64,000 nt of DNA from an uncultured Aquimarina sp. Its GTDB lineage: Bacteria > Bacteroidota > Bacteroidia > Flavobacteriales > Flavobacteriaceae. Below, piece after piece: positions 25,833 through 35,052 of the stretch (within the stretch, counting starts at the first letter, position 1; every line of letters begins with the position of its first letter). Where the stretch lies: positions 1 through 64,000 of the forward strand of contig CANMDH010000025.1 of assembly GCA_947496555.1 (NCBI GenBank), given 5' to 3'. The notes under the pieces were generated by a model that was not told the origin of the DNA, ran no database searches, and saw only the letters and a list, made by a program, of their open reading frames with translations. The translations under genes and the position numbers were made by a program.

Positions 25833-26756
25833 TTACTTTTCTTTTTGAAAAAAATCAATAGCATGTCGCACGCTTTTCTGCGGATTTTCTTCCATAGGGA
25901 CATGTCCAGTATTTGGCAATACTATCAATTGTGCTGAAGGAATATCTCGTATAAATTTATCTCCTTGACTGACCGGAATCCATTCATCTTGAGCGCCCCA
26001 CAAGATTAACGATGCGACCCGTAGGGTTTTTAATTTATGAGTGTTATCGACAAAAGAAGTTTTGGCCCTGTCTATAAAAGCTTGGCGATTTCCTTCTCGT
26101 AACGCTAATTGATGGTATCTGTTCACCAACTCATCAGTAATTTTTTGATCATCAAAATAGACCTGCTCAAGGTTTTTTCTAATAATCGATTTGGGAGTAA
26201 TGTACCTAAGAATGCTATTTATAATGGGAGTTTTTGCAATTCTGAAGATAAATGAAGGCTTTTTGTTGGTTGGATAGCCACTAGGATCTATCAGAACCAA
26301 CTTTTTTACCTTGTTAGAGTTATCGGCAGCATAATTCCAGGCAATTTGACCACCTAATGAATTCCCCACGAGATATAGACTGTCTATCCGTAATTGGGAA
26401 AAGAACGTATCCAGAAAATGGGTATAACTGTGTATATTATACTTTTGTTTGGGATGTGGCCCAGTAAGTCCAAAGGCGGGTAAATCCATACGGATGACTC
26501 TATAATTTTCTTTCAATGTTGCTGTCCAGTCGTCCCAGGTATGCAAAGATGCCCCGGTACCGTGAATTAAAACTACGGGCACTCCTGTACCCTCATCTCG
26601 ATAATGTACTTGCATGCCATCAATATTTATAAATTTTGATGATGGATTGGCGTATGTAGCCTTTAACTCCTCTAAAGGAATATCCCAATTAATAAGACTA
26701 TATACCAAAATCAAAAACAATGTCAATACAAAAATCAGGATGTACTTTTTTTTCAT
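25833..26756 (-). CDS. Alpha/beta hydrolase with N-terminal membrane anchor
   Basis: 307 residues. A signal or anchor helix (about 5-23) is followed by an alpha/beta-hydrolase. VLIHGTGASLHTWDDW forms the oxyanion region, YLVGNSLGGQIAW has the nucleophilic Ser, LILWGAQDEWIP the acid Asp, and LPNTGHVPMEENP the His. A substrate cannot be deduced. It faces away from the AhpD-like gene. Confidence 0.88.
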   Translation of the reverse strand: MKKKYILIFVLTLFLILVYSLINWDIPLEELKATYANPSSKFINIDGMQVHYRDEGTGVPVVLIHGTGASLHTWDDWTATLKENYRVIRMDLPAFGLTGPHPKQKYNIHSYTHFLDTFFSQLRIDSLYLVGNSLGGQIAWNYAADNSNKVKKLVLIDPSGYPTNKKPSFIFRIAKTPIINSILRYITPKSIIRKNLEQVYFDDQKITDELVNRYHQLALREGNRQAFIDRAKTSFVDNTHKLKTLRVASLILWGAQDEWIPVSQGDKFIRDIPSAQLIVLPNTGHVPMEENPQKSVRHAIDFFQKEK

Positions 26757-26787
26757 TTTAAGTTGGTTTGATTGTAAGCTATGGGTA

Positions 26788-27141
26788 TTAAAAAAAAACC
26801 AATTGGTCTCTGTATATAAATGTAAGGTATAAAGTAATCATATGGATTAACTGATCAAAGCCTAGAATAGGGAAGAAAATACGTGGGTTTTTTTGATATT
26901 TTGATGAGAGCTTACTGGTAAAAAAATCAGTAATACCATGTAAGATGCCATTTATCAAGAAGAAACCTATAGCTACCTTTATAGGAAACAGCAATAGGCT
27001 ACAAACAAAAAGTACCCCTGTATACGTACCCACATGTAATGAGAGCCATGTTAAGTTATAACTTTTACCCATAGCCATTTTTGAGGTCTGAAAAGCATAG
27101 TCCCCAATCCAATGTGCTATAAGAATCCAGATAAACATCAT
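26788..27141 (-). CDS. DUF3307 membrane protein
   Basis: 117 residues with three or four membrane helices. It starts MMFIWILIAHWIGDYAFQTS, and NGILHGITDFFTSK then LGFDQLIHMITLYL are DUF3307 hallmarks, with conserved His and Asp residues placed in membrane helices. It is slightly shorter than many members. The function is unknown. It is tandem with the hydrolase gene (31 bases). Confidence 0.85.
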   Translation of the reverse strand: MMFIWILIAHWIGDYAFQTSKMAMGKSYNLTWLSLHVGTYTGVLFVCSLLLFPIKVAIGFFLINGILHGITDFFTSKLSSKYQKNPRIFFPILGFDQLIHMITLYLTFIYRDQLVFF

Positions 27142-27353
27142 ACCTAAAAGATATTAATTCAATAGATTATAACCTAATTGTACCCAAAAGTTTTTATAAT
27201 AGTAATCAAAAAATTAAAAATATAGCGCAAACTTAAGTATATTGTATAGTGTAAACATATTACTAAATCTGATCCCTAGAACGCTACCTATATTTTGAGA
27301 TGGACCTGTACCGAAGGTACTGGAGGTATTATATCCAAATTTAATGCTATAAA

Positions 27354-29324
27354 ATGTTTCGCACATTTCGCAATAGACTGTTGTTTTGGTTCCTGGTTTT
27401 TATCAGTTTTAGTTTGGTGATTATCACCTTATCGTATGCTTATATCAAAAAACGCGAACACATCTTACAGCGTACCGAAGCTATAGAACAGTCCTATATC
27501 ATGCTTCTTAAAAGTGTAAAATCACAACAAGATTTTTTTAGTTATGCCTCCAAGGATCAACATTTTTTTAGAACAGGAGATAGTAAATACCTGGACATAT
27601 ATCTCGGACTTTTGGATAGTACACGTTCTCATTTAATGCAAATAGATTTTGAAAAAGAAAAAGTGCTTGCCGGTGGTATCGATACTATCAAAATGGATAT
27701 TACCGAGATTGATGGTGTTTTTCTTGAATTAATAGAACAGATCCAGGCACGCGGATATAAAAACTACAACCTCGAAGGTTCTATGCGCAAAGATGCTCAC
27801 TGGCTAGAGAAAGCCAAAGAGATCAATGCGGCAGACATCCTTTTATTGCGGCGATACGAAAAAGATTATATCATAAGAAACGAACGTAGTTATGTCACCC
27901 GGTTTAACCGTGAGATAACTAATATCGAAAAGAAAATTAAAGGCAACAATAGAATTTCCAAAGCTCGTAAGGACAACATTCTGTTTTATCTTAAGGGTTA
28001 TAAAAATAAGTTCGCTCAGTTGGTTGAACTTGAACAACGTATAGGAATCAAAGATAACTCTGGTCTTAAACAGAAACTGGATGATCGTATTACTATTTGT
28101 GAAGCTGGTTTTAGCGATATTGTTCTGAAGTCTCAGGAGTGGGCCAAGGAAGAATTTAGGCAACTCACGATCTATTTTTTAGTGATTGCCTTATTACTGA
28201 TGGTGGTTAGCGTTTGGATCAGTTCATTGATTTCAAGTAAGATCACTAAACCGCTTACCGAGCTTACAATACATATTACTCGTTTTGTGGACAGTAATTT
28301 TACGTTGGAAACCGAACATCCCGTAGTACGAACACAAGATGAAATAGGCAGTCTAACCCGAAACTTTTCCTTCTTGAAAGATGAAGTTATTTCACGTCTC
28401 AAGTTTTTTAAACAAAAAGTAGATGAACGAACCACCGAATTGGCCAACGCCAACAAAAGGTTGCTTCGCCTGAGTGAGGCAAACAGTCGATTTGTTCCTC
28501 AGGAGTTTCTAAATAACCTGGGGAGAAATAGTATCGAAGAAGTCGAATTAGGAGATCAGGTAGAACGCGAAATGACCGTTATCTTTTCTGATATAAGAGA
28601 GTTTACCAAGCTATCTGAATTGTTAAGCCCGCAAGAGAATTTTGATTTTATCAATGAATACCTTAGCGGAATCGTACCGATTATAAAACGCAACGGAGGC
28701 TTTATCGACAAATTTATAGGAGATTCTGTAATGGCATTGTTTCCGGATAGTCCGGATGAGGCAATACAAACGGTTTTTGAATTTGAAGATTTCATAGATA
28801 CTTTTAATAAAAAGCTAAAGGCAACCAAGAGAAGACCCATCGAGATTGGTACAGGAATACATACCGGAAAGTTGATATTGGGAACGATTGGCCATGATCA
28901 ACGCTTAGAGACCACAGTAATTTCTGATGCAGTGAATACTTCATCACGAGTAGAAGGGCTTACCAAATATTACCAGGCCAAAACTATTTGTACTGAAGCT
29001 ACGCTTTTCAAACTAAAGGACAAGAATGCTTTTAACTACAGGTTTCTGGATAAAGTACAGGTAAAAGGAAAGACTAAAACACTCTCGGTATACGAGTTTT
29101 TGTCTCCAAAAGAAAAAGTAAAGTTGGGATATCTTGATGTTTATAACAAAGCTGTAAATTATATAAAAGAAGAAAACATATCAAAGGCCATTAAGCTTTT
29201 TTCTGAGTTGCATACCCAATATCCAGAGGATATGGCAGTGAAAATTTTCATGGATCGATGCCGTAGTTATATCGAAGGTAAAGCCTCCTCATGGGATGAA
29301 ATAACACAAATGGTGAGTAAGTAA
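27354..29324 (+). CDS. HAMP-containing class III adenylate/guanylate cyclase
   Basis: 656 residues. A membrane helix (about 8-28) is followed by a periplasmic helical sensor (30-265), a second helix (about 268-290), and a HAMP (ITKPLTELTIHITRFVDSNF). A coiled linker precedes the catalytic domain: MTVIFSDIREFTKLSELLSP (first metal Asp), GGFIDKFIGDSVMALF (second Asp), and VISDAVNTSSRVEGLTKYYQ (Asn and Arg). A short TPR-like tail follows (about 605-650). It should make a cyclic nucleotide in response to an envelope stimulus. It is followed 28 bases later by the SthA-like gene. Confidence 0.92.
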   Translation: MFRTFRNRLLFWFLVFISFSLVIITLSYAYIKKREHILQRTEAIEQSYIMLLKSVKSQQDFFSYASKDQHFFRTGDSKYLDIYLGLLDSTRSHLMQIDFEKEKVLAGGIDTIKMDITEIDGVFLELIEQIQARGYKNYNLEGSMRKDAHWLEKAKEINAADILLLRRYEKDYIIRNERSYVTRFNREITNIEKKIKGNNRISKARKDNILFYLKGYKNKFAQLVELEQRIGIKDNSGLKQKLDDRITICEAGFSDIVLKSQEWAKEEFRQLTIYFLVIALLLMVVSVWISSLISSKITKPLTELTIHITRFVDSNFTLETEHPVVRTQDEIGSLTRNFSFLKDEVISRLKFFKQKVDERTTELANANKRLLRLSEANSRFVPQEFLNNLGRNSIEEVELGDQVEREMTVIFSDIREFTKLSELLSPQENFDFINEYLSGIVPIIKRNGGFIDKFIGDSVMALFPDSPDEAIQTVFEFEDFIDTFNKKLKATKRRPIEIGTGIHTGKLILGTIGHDQRLETTVISDAVNTSSRVEGLTKYYQAKTICTEATLFKLKDKNAFNYRFLDKVQVKGKTKTLSVYEFLSPKEKVKLGYLDVYNKAVNYIKEENISKAIKLFSELHTQYPEDMAVKIFMDRCRSYIEGKASSWDEITQMVSK

Positions 29325-29352
29325 TGAGTTCAATACTAAAAACATAATACCT

Positions 29353-30777
29353 GTGAAAAAATACGATCTTATTGTTATTGGTTCTGGCCCGGCAGGAGAA
29401 AAAGCCGCGGCAAAAGCGGCTTACTTTGGTTATAAAGTTGCCCTGGTAGAAAAAGAACGCACCTTTGGTGGAGCGGGAGTACAGACCGGTACATTACCTT
29501 CCAAAACGCTAAAAGAAACTGCATTATACCTATCAGGAATCTATCAAAAAGGAGTATTTGGTGTAGATAAAGAAATTGGTAGAGAAACTGGTGTGCATGA
29601 TTTTCTGTATCGAAAAAATGTGGTAACAAATCACATGAATAAAATGGTAAAGCACAATCTCGAAAAACACGGAATTGATTTGTACGAAGGTTTTGCCAGT
29701 TTTATAGATCCTAATCACATTAAGATATCTGGCGAACTGGAACAGACAATTGAAGGTAAATATGTTCTTATCGCAACAGGATCCTACCCGTACCATCCAG
29801 AGAATATTCCGTTTGATAATAAGAGGATATTGGATTCTGATACTATTTTAGGTATCAAAAAGTTCCCTACATCAATCTGTGTATTGGGAGCAGGAGTAAT
29901 TGGATGCGAATACGCCACTATTTTTGGCGCCATGGGAGTAAAGACCTTTGTTGTAAATGACAGGGATAAGATTTTGGGGTTTTTGGATTCTGAAGTATCG
30001 GAAGCGCTGGTGGCACAAATGAAGAAAAACGAGATAAAGATTTTGTTTAACAATTCGGTAACCAGTTTTAAGATACCCGAGAATGATGCAAAACCCCTAA
30101 AAATAACATTGAAATCAGGACAGATACTAAATGTAGACATGTTTTTATTTGCAGCAGGTCGTAGTGGAAGTATTAAGGGCTTAAATTGCGAAGGTATTGG
30201 TCTTAAAACCGGAAAACGCGAAACGGTTTTGGTAAACGAGAAGTTCCAGACCAATATCCCTAATATCTATGCAGTAGGTGATGTGATTGGATTTCCTGCT
30301 TTGGCTAGTACCAGTATGGAACAAGGTCGTATAGCCGTTACTCATATGTTTAATACAGCCGATTTAGAGTCGCTCGCCGATATTTTTCCATATGGAATTT
30401 ATACAGTGCCAGAAGTCTCAATGGTGGGTATTACCGAAGAGGAAGCGAAAGCCAAGGAAATTGATTATGGAGTAGGGTATAGTTACTACAGAGATACTGC
30501 CCGTGGTATGATCATGGGAGATACCGATAATGGGTATTTAAAGTTAATTTTTGATAAAAGTACAAAAGCGATCTTGGGGGTACATATTATGGGGCATTTT
30601 GCTACCGAGTTAATTCATTTTGGGATGCAGTTGGTACAAGAAAAGAAAACGCTTGATGAGTTAATTGCTACCGTGTTTAATTATCCCACATTACATGATT
30701 TATACAAATATGCTAGTTATGATGGACTTGGTAATCTGGCAGGTAAAAAGGTAAAAAAAGCAGGAGAACTTATTTAA
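29353..30777 (+). CDS. sthA: Soluble pyridine nucleotide transhydrogenase-like flavoprotein
   Basis: 474 residues from a GTG start (no better ATG upstream). The FAD site is VIGSGPAGEKAA and the NAD(P) site is VLGAGVIGCEYATIFGA, with AVGDVIGFPALASTSMEQGR. At the redox-active position this protein reads GGAGVQTGTLPSKTLK, with no Cys, where dihydrolipoamide dehydrogenases have CxxxxC. C-terminal FNYPTLHDLYKYA replaces the His-Glu pair. Both points match SthA rather than a disulfide reductase. It equilibrates NADPH and NADH pools in the cytoplasm. Confidence 0.83.
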   Translation: MKKYDLIVIGSGPAGEKAAAKAAYFGYKVALVEKERTFGGAGVQTGTLPSKTLKETALYLSGIYQKGVFGVDKEIGRETGVHDFLYRKNVVTNHMNKMVKHNLEKHGIDLYEGFASFIDPNHIKISGELEQTIEGKYVLIATGSYPYHPENIPFDNKRILDSDTILGIKKFPTSICVLGAGVIGCEYATIFGAMGVKTFVVNDRDKILGFLDSEVSEALVAQMKKNEIKILFNNSVTSFKIPENDAKPLKITLKSGQILNVDMFLFAAGRSGSIKGLNCEGIGLKTGKRETVLVNEKFQTNIPNIYAVGDVIGFPALASTSMEQGRIAVTHMFNTADLESLADIFPYGIYTVPEVSMVGITEEEAKAKEIDYGVGYSYYRDTARGMIMGDTDNGYLKLIFDKSTKAILGVHIMGHFATELIHFGMQLVQEKKTLDELIATVFNYPTLHDLYKYASYDGLGNLAGKKVKKAGELI

Positions 30778-30938
30778 TACCATTTATCCTTTGAATTTAC
30801 AGGAATAAAATGTTCTTTTTTTATCTCAGTTTCAGAATAAAAATAAACCGTAGCCCTGCTATGCTAGATTTTTCTTCTTCACCGAAACAAAAAAAAAACT
30901 AATTTTCTTTTCCAGTAAATTCAAACAACAAATGGTAT
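30777..30938. mobile_element. MITE-like element with 30-bp terminal inverted repeats
   Basis: The left end ATACCATTTATCCTTTGAAT on to TTACAGGAA and the right end, read on the other strand, ATACCATTTGTTGTTTGAAT on to TTACTGGAA match at about 25 of 30 positions. About 100 AT-rich bases lie between, with no coding capacity. It begins at the last base of the sthA stop codon. No clear target-site duplication was seen. Confidence 0.7.
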
Positions 30939-30950
30939 AAGATCATAAAA

Positions 30951-30987
30951 AAACGGTCTATTATGTGGTGTAATAGACCGTTTTAAA
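30951..30987. terminator. Bidirectional terminator between sthA and the minus-strand lipoprotein
   Basis: Perfect 13-bp stem AAACGGTCTATTA (30951-30963) / TAATAGACCGTTT (30971-30983), loop TGTGGTG. A-run before and T-run after, so it can work in both directions at this convergent junction. Confidence 0.85.
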
Positions 30988-31011
30988 CATCTAATTTAAA
31001 TCAAACTCATA

Positions 31012-31752
31012 TTAGAAATTTAATCTTCCTGTTCCTATATTTCCTGTATAATAACTATCCCAACAAGTATTTGAACATGAATTGTCTAACCAAACATTTG
31101 GATGTGCCCAAAAAGATGAGAACCCAGTTGCTGGTAATGTTTGGTACGAAGGTGCCATTTGTATTACAAAATCGGTCACAAACCATCCATCAGTACCTTC
31201 TAGATATAAAGTAGCGTTATCTACTTCAACCCATTCTACTGCACGTCCAGGGAATGAAGATTTGAATAAAAAGGCATCCCATCCGCCTTCAAAATCATCA
31301 TCCCAGAATTCGTCCATCCAGTTAAAATTAGAAGTATAAGCCCCTGCACTGGTTGTAAATCGTACGTAGGTACCTACATCTCCATCGGTATCATTATTGC
31401 TTTGAGTTCCTGTAAATGTCCATACTTTGTAGTACCACTCTGTACTAAATGCTTTGTCCTGAACCGGTTGTTTACTTATGTAATTGCTCACAACTTCGTC
31501 AAACTTTTTCATAGCTTCTTCTTTGCTAATATCCTTGCCAAAATGCATTCTTAATACGGGTAATGCGGATTCTTCTTTAGTATTGTTTAATACCTCTCCA
31601 TCATTTCCCGTCTGACTTTTAAACCCTTCTGATTTTTCGTTTTCTACAATTTGATTGGTTTCTGTTTCAACATCAGCCTTCTCACATGATACAATAAATA
31701 GCACTCCTAGAACTAGAAATGCAACGGTTTTAAGATTTCCAAATTTTCTCAT
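31012..31752 (-). CDS. Secreted lipoprotein, PLAT/LH2-like domain
   Basis: 246 residues. Lipobox FIVSCEKA, a Glu/Asn-rich linker, then a domain opening YYKVWTFTGTQSNNDTDGDV and continuing GTYVRFTTSAG. That is the opening pattern of PLAT/LH2 beta sandwiches (TGT...AGTDx-V). Two Cys near the end (NSCSNTCWDSYY) could form a disulfide. PLAT domains bind lipids or proteins, and no catalytic partner is visible. Surface-anchored by lipid. Confidence 0.6.
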   Translation of the reverse strand: MRKFGNLKTVAFLVLGVLFIVSCEKADVETETNQIVENEKSEGFKSQTGNDGEVLNNTKEESALPVLRMHFGKDISKEEAMKKFDEVVSNYISKQPVQDKAFSTEWYYKVWTFTGTQSNNDTDGDVGTYVRFTTSAGAYTSNFNWMDEFWDDDFEGGWDAFLFKSSFPGRAVEWVEVDNATLYLEGTDGWFVTDFVIQMAPSYQTLPATGFSSFWAHPNVWLDNSCSNTCWDSYYTGNIGTGRLNF

Positions 31753-31874
31753 TTGTTTTAATTTTTAATAATTACTTATTTAATTAGTTAGTTGTAACCC
31801 CCATTTTATGTCGACATGAATTATTACGCGTACAACTTTCTGGGGACAAATGTATTGGGATCTGGGAAACCTTA

Positions 31875-31937
31875 AAACAGTTAAAGAACCCTGTTTAAGT
31901 TTATTTTACCCCAGGTTTTAAGGGTTCTCAAACCTGG
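31875..31937. promoter_or_regulatory. Two hairpins in a divergent promoter region
   Basis: AAACAG (31875) with CTGTTT (31891-31896), and CCAGGTTT (31911-31918) with AAACCTGG (31930-31937), lie 100-170 bases before the plus-strand barrel gene. No T-run follows either, so they are not terminators. Could be operators or mRNA-leader structures; no more can be said. Confidence 0.3.
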
Positions 31938-32048
31938 TGTCTAAGAGGTTTTTCCGTACTGTTTGAAAAACAAATAAACGACAAACGTTTTTATACAATC
32001 AAATAGATAATTATATATTTGACCCTTATAAAATCTAAAACCTAACCC

Positions 32049-32966
32049 GTGAGATATTATCACATCTTTATTGCTTTTACTTTATTTACGCAACCCTTAA
32101 CCGCTCAAGATTATATAGATCTGTTAAAAATCAATTACGCCAACATTCTTGATGCTGGTTTTGAAGGAAGTGATGCCACTACCAACGTAAGTTTGTTTGA
32201 TGTATCATTAACATATCCAATAAGACTTTCAGAAAAAACAGCTATCATCACTGGACTAGATTATAATCAACAGGGGTTGGAACTTTTTCCAAATTCAGAA
32301 ACAGTTTCTCTAAAAAATATCACGCTGAAAGCAGGGTTAAATATAAAGCATAGCGATAAATGGTCGGGGACCTATGTGTTTTTACCAAAAATTGCTAGTC
32401 AGGATCTTCATACCGATGGAGATCATTTTTTCTTTGGTGGTTTGGCATTGTTAAAATATCAAAAAAATGACCGAATGCAATATCGTTTTGGTGCCTATGC
32501 GAGTACTGAAGGTTTTGGGACCTTTATGACTCCAATACTAGGAATGTATTATACAAGTGAAGATAAAAAGTGGGAATTTACGGCGACATTACCGATTAAT
32601 GCAGATTTAAATTACAGCTTTAACGACGCTATATCTGCTGGATTGGGTTTTCAGGCTTTTGTTAGGTCTTATAGTTTAGAACGTGAAGATTCTTTACCCG
32701 AATTGTATACCCAGGTATCCAATGTCGAGTTTGCTACTTATTTTCAGCATGGTTTTGTGGATAATAGCATTTTGGTGAGGTTACAGGCCGGGTACTCCAC
32801 AGCATCTTATGAAGTGTTTGAAGAAGGAGATACTTTACCAATTAAAGTGTCTGCTTTCGAGTTTGGAGATGACCGTAATCTGATAAATCCAGAAATGACT
32901 GGAAACCTTTTTGTGAGAGTAGGAGCAACTTATCGATTTAATCTGGAAAAAAATAAAGAGGAATAG
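32049..32966 (+). CDS. Outer-membrane beta-barrel (DUF6268-like)
   Basis: 305 residues from a GTG start (MRYYHIFIAFTLFTQPLTAQ is a good signal peptide; no ATG is nearby). The rest alternates aromatic residues in strands of outer-membrane barrel type, ending VRVGATYRFNLEKN. IYP-like opening (SLTYPIRLSEKTAIITGLDY) and AFGL-like turns match the DUF6268 family of Bacteroidota. Function unknown. Confidence 0.7.
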   Translation: MRYYHIFIAFTLFTQPLTAQDYIDLLKINYANILDAGFEGSDATTNVSLFDVSLTYPIRLSEKTAIITGLDYNQQGLELFPNSETVSLKNITLKAGLNIKHSDKWSGTYVFLPKIASQDLHTDGDHFFFGGLALLKYQKNDRMQYRFGAYASTEGFGTFMTPILGMYYTSEDKKWEFTATLPINADLNYSFNDAISAGLGFQAFVRSYSLEREDSLPELYTQVSNVEFATYFQHGFVDNSILVRLQAGYSTASYEVFEEGDTLPIKVSAFEFGDDRNLINPEMTGNLFVRVGATYRFNLEKNKEE

Positions 32967-33339
32967 CTCTAATTAAAGTCTCTTTATTACAAAACAGGGA
33001 CATCTTAAGTCCTTCTTTTCCTGTTATTCTAAGTCTATCTTCACAGACATACCCAATACGACAGATTGTGAGTACTAATATGATTAAGATGCCCCTTTTG
33101 TGGTTATATGGCTAATTCAAATATTGTAAAACCCAAAGCTGTTTTTTTTAGGTTTAAGATGAATTGTATACTCCAAAGATATTTGGATGAGCTTAATTTG
33201 GAAAGAGCTTAATGACTGGTTTTCAATAGGTAAAAACCCCGTTTTTGTACCGTTTAATTCTGAATAATTGGCTGCCATTTGAACCTTGTGATAATATGTT
33301 AAGAACTTGTTTTCATTTTTTCGATAAATTATAATTTCT
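32967..33339. other. Intergenic region without a recognisable gene
   Basis: No ORF with coding character and no convincing terminator was seen. Several T-rich runs and a possible -7 box (TATAATTTCTTTG, near 33329-33341) lie at its end, just before the next gene. Confidence 0.4.
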
Positions 33340-33930
33340 TTGCATCCGGGAAAAATTTTGCATTTGGAAAACGAGGAAAAAGAACAAAAGAAGATATTTA
33401 CGCGCTATAACTTCTTCAACAGAACGTATTGCGTGTTTAGAGGGGTTCCGCTTCGCGAAATCTCAAGAAGAAAACCAAATTACCGCAGTGAGTCGGGGAG
33501 TACCTACTATTACACCAAACATGGCGTATATAGACTCTCAAATCATTGGGGAAGAGCTGCAAAATGCCAATGGCGATTGATATCAGACTTTCCTGTAGAA
33601 ATTGATGATTTACGATTGGGGTATGCAGATTGGGTGGATTTTAGAGAAAATCTTGATCCAGAGATTGACGCCTATTACATTTCAGTAGATTTTGAAACCA
33701 AAAAAGTAAGCTATAAACACAAAGACAATCCTGAGTTTGACCAGGTAGCGGTTTTACGCTCTGCCGATGCGACCCGCAAGTTAATTAAACAAATCAAGAA
33801 CCTTTTGGAAACCCATAAATGGGCAAAATATTATGATTATGATGATCTTGATGAGTTTAGAGAAGAAGTAGTGACTCGATTAATCAATAGTACTATTTCG
33901 CTTAACGAATTACGTAGAGAATTGGTTTAA
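33340..33930 (+). CDS. Hypothetical protein, uncertain start
   Basis: Up to 196 residues. No ATG precedes the body. Possible starts are TTG at 33340, TTG at 33358 (MHLENEEKEQ) or TTG at 33364. I do not recognise a family. KKIFTRYNFFNRTYCVFRGV, LREISRRKPNYRS and YRLSNHWGRAAKCQWRL look conserved and basic. The C-terminus is helical and acidic/basic mixed (EFREEVVTRLINSTISLNEL). No signal peptide. Codon use and length support a real cytoplasmic protein. Confidence 0.6.
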   Translation: MHPGKILHLENEEKEQKKIFTRYNFFNRTYCVFRGVPLREISRRKPNYRSESGSTYYYTKHGVYRLSNHWGRAAKCQWRLISDFPVEIDDLRLGYADWVDFRENLDPEIDAYYISVDFETKKVSYKHKDNPEFDQVAVLRSADATRKLIKQIKNLLETHKWAKYYDYDDLDEFREEVVTRLINSTISLNELRRELV

Positions 33931-33951
33931 TTGTAAAGTCTTTTGGCTAAA

Positions 33952-34824
33952 TCATTTGGGTAAAGGAACATAGGTGTTATCTCCCGGAACTTTTGGGAAC
34001 CTGTTATTTCTCCATTGTTCTTTTGCTTCTTCTAACCTCTCTTTACTAGTTGACACAAAGTTCCAGTAGATGTATCGTTCTTCAGGGAATGGTTGTCCTC
34101 CAAATAATAATACATGAGTGTTCGGTTTTAAGACGATGTTGCAACTGTCTTCGGTTTTAGAAACTAACATATTTCCTTGTTCAATGGTGTCTTCACAAGC
34201 CTCGATAGATCCACTTACTATGCAGATGCCTATTTCTCCATTCAATTCTCCATTTATTTTTAATTCATACCCTTCTTTTGCTTTTACTTCAATCATAAAC
34301 AAATCCGAATGTACAGGTAATGGTGATGTTCGTCCATATCCCTTTCCAGCAATTAATCGGAAATGAGCATTGTTGTCTTGCCAAGCAGGTAAATCCCTTG
34401 CATCTATATGGTGAAATTCTGGTTCGATATGCTCTAATTCTTTTGGTAGTGCCACCCAAATCTGATAGCCATGAGCAGTAAACTCGGTGCCATCTCTTAG
34501 ATCATTTGGGGTGCGTTCGGTATGTGCAACTCCTTTACCGGCAACCATCCAGTTTACAGATCCGGGTGAAATACGCTGGTGTGTTCCTATACTATCTTTG
34601 TGTATCAGTTCACCCTCAAGCATATAGGTAAGGGTAGATAAACCAATATGTGGGTGTTGATCCACATCCATATAATGACCATTTTTGATTACTGTAGGAC
34701 CCATATGATCAATAAAAATAAATGGGCCTACCATTCTTTTTTTTCTAAAGGGAATAAGTCGACCCACTAAGAAATCACCAATATCACGACTTCTTTCTTC
34801 AATAATTAATCCTTGATTTGACAT
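33952..34824 (-). CDS. Pirin family protein
   Basis: 290 residues. The N-terminal cupin has metal-binding His in QHPHIGLSTLTYMLEGELIH and VAHTERTP, as in quercetinase-like pirins. The C-terminal cupin ends with VLLFGGQPFPEERYIYWNFV, the family's terminal signature. Pirins can have quercetin dioxygenase activity or act as redox-sensing regulators; the sequence does not decide. It stands alone. Confidence 0.92.
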   Translation of the reverse strand: MSNQGLIIEERSRDIGDFLVGRLIPFRKKRMVGPFIFIDHMGPTVIKNGHYMDVDQHPHIGLSTLTYMLEGELIHKDSIGTHQRISPGSVNWMVAGKGVAHTERTPNDLRDGTEFTAHGYQIWVALPKELEHIEPEFHHIDARDLPAWQDNNAHFRLIAGKGYGRTSPLPVHSDLFMIEVKAKEGYELKINGELNGEIGICIVSGSIEACEDTIEQGNMLVSKTEDSCNIVLKPNTHVLLFGGQPFPEERYIYWNFVSTSKERLEEAKEQWRNNRFPKVPGDNTYVPLPK

Positions 34825-35052
34825 AAATTGTACAGATTTGTATACAAAAATAAAGATAGGCGTTTTTGTGTTTAGACATCGTTAAACATATATTAATCAA
34901 TGGTTCTTAGTTCATAAAAACCTGTGTTTCTGTGATATAATTCGTGAACTCCATAATGTTCTATGCAGAACCTTTTTTCTTTAAAATAATTTACTATCTT
35001 TTCGTTCGTTTATAAGCAATCAACTTAATATAATCAACCTTAGACCTACTTT

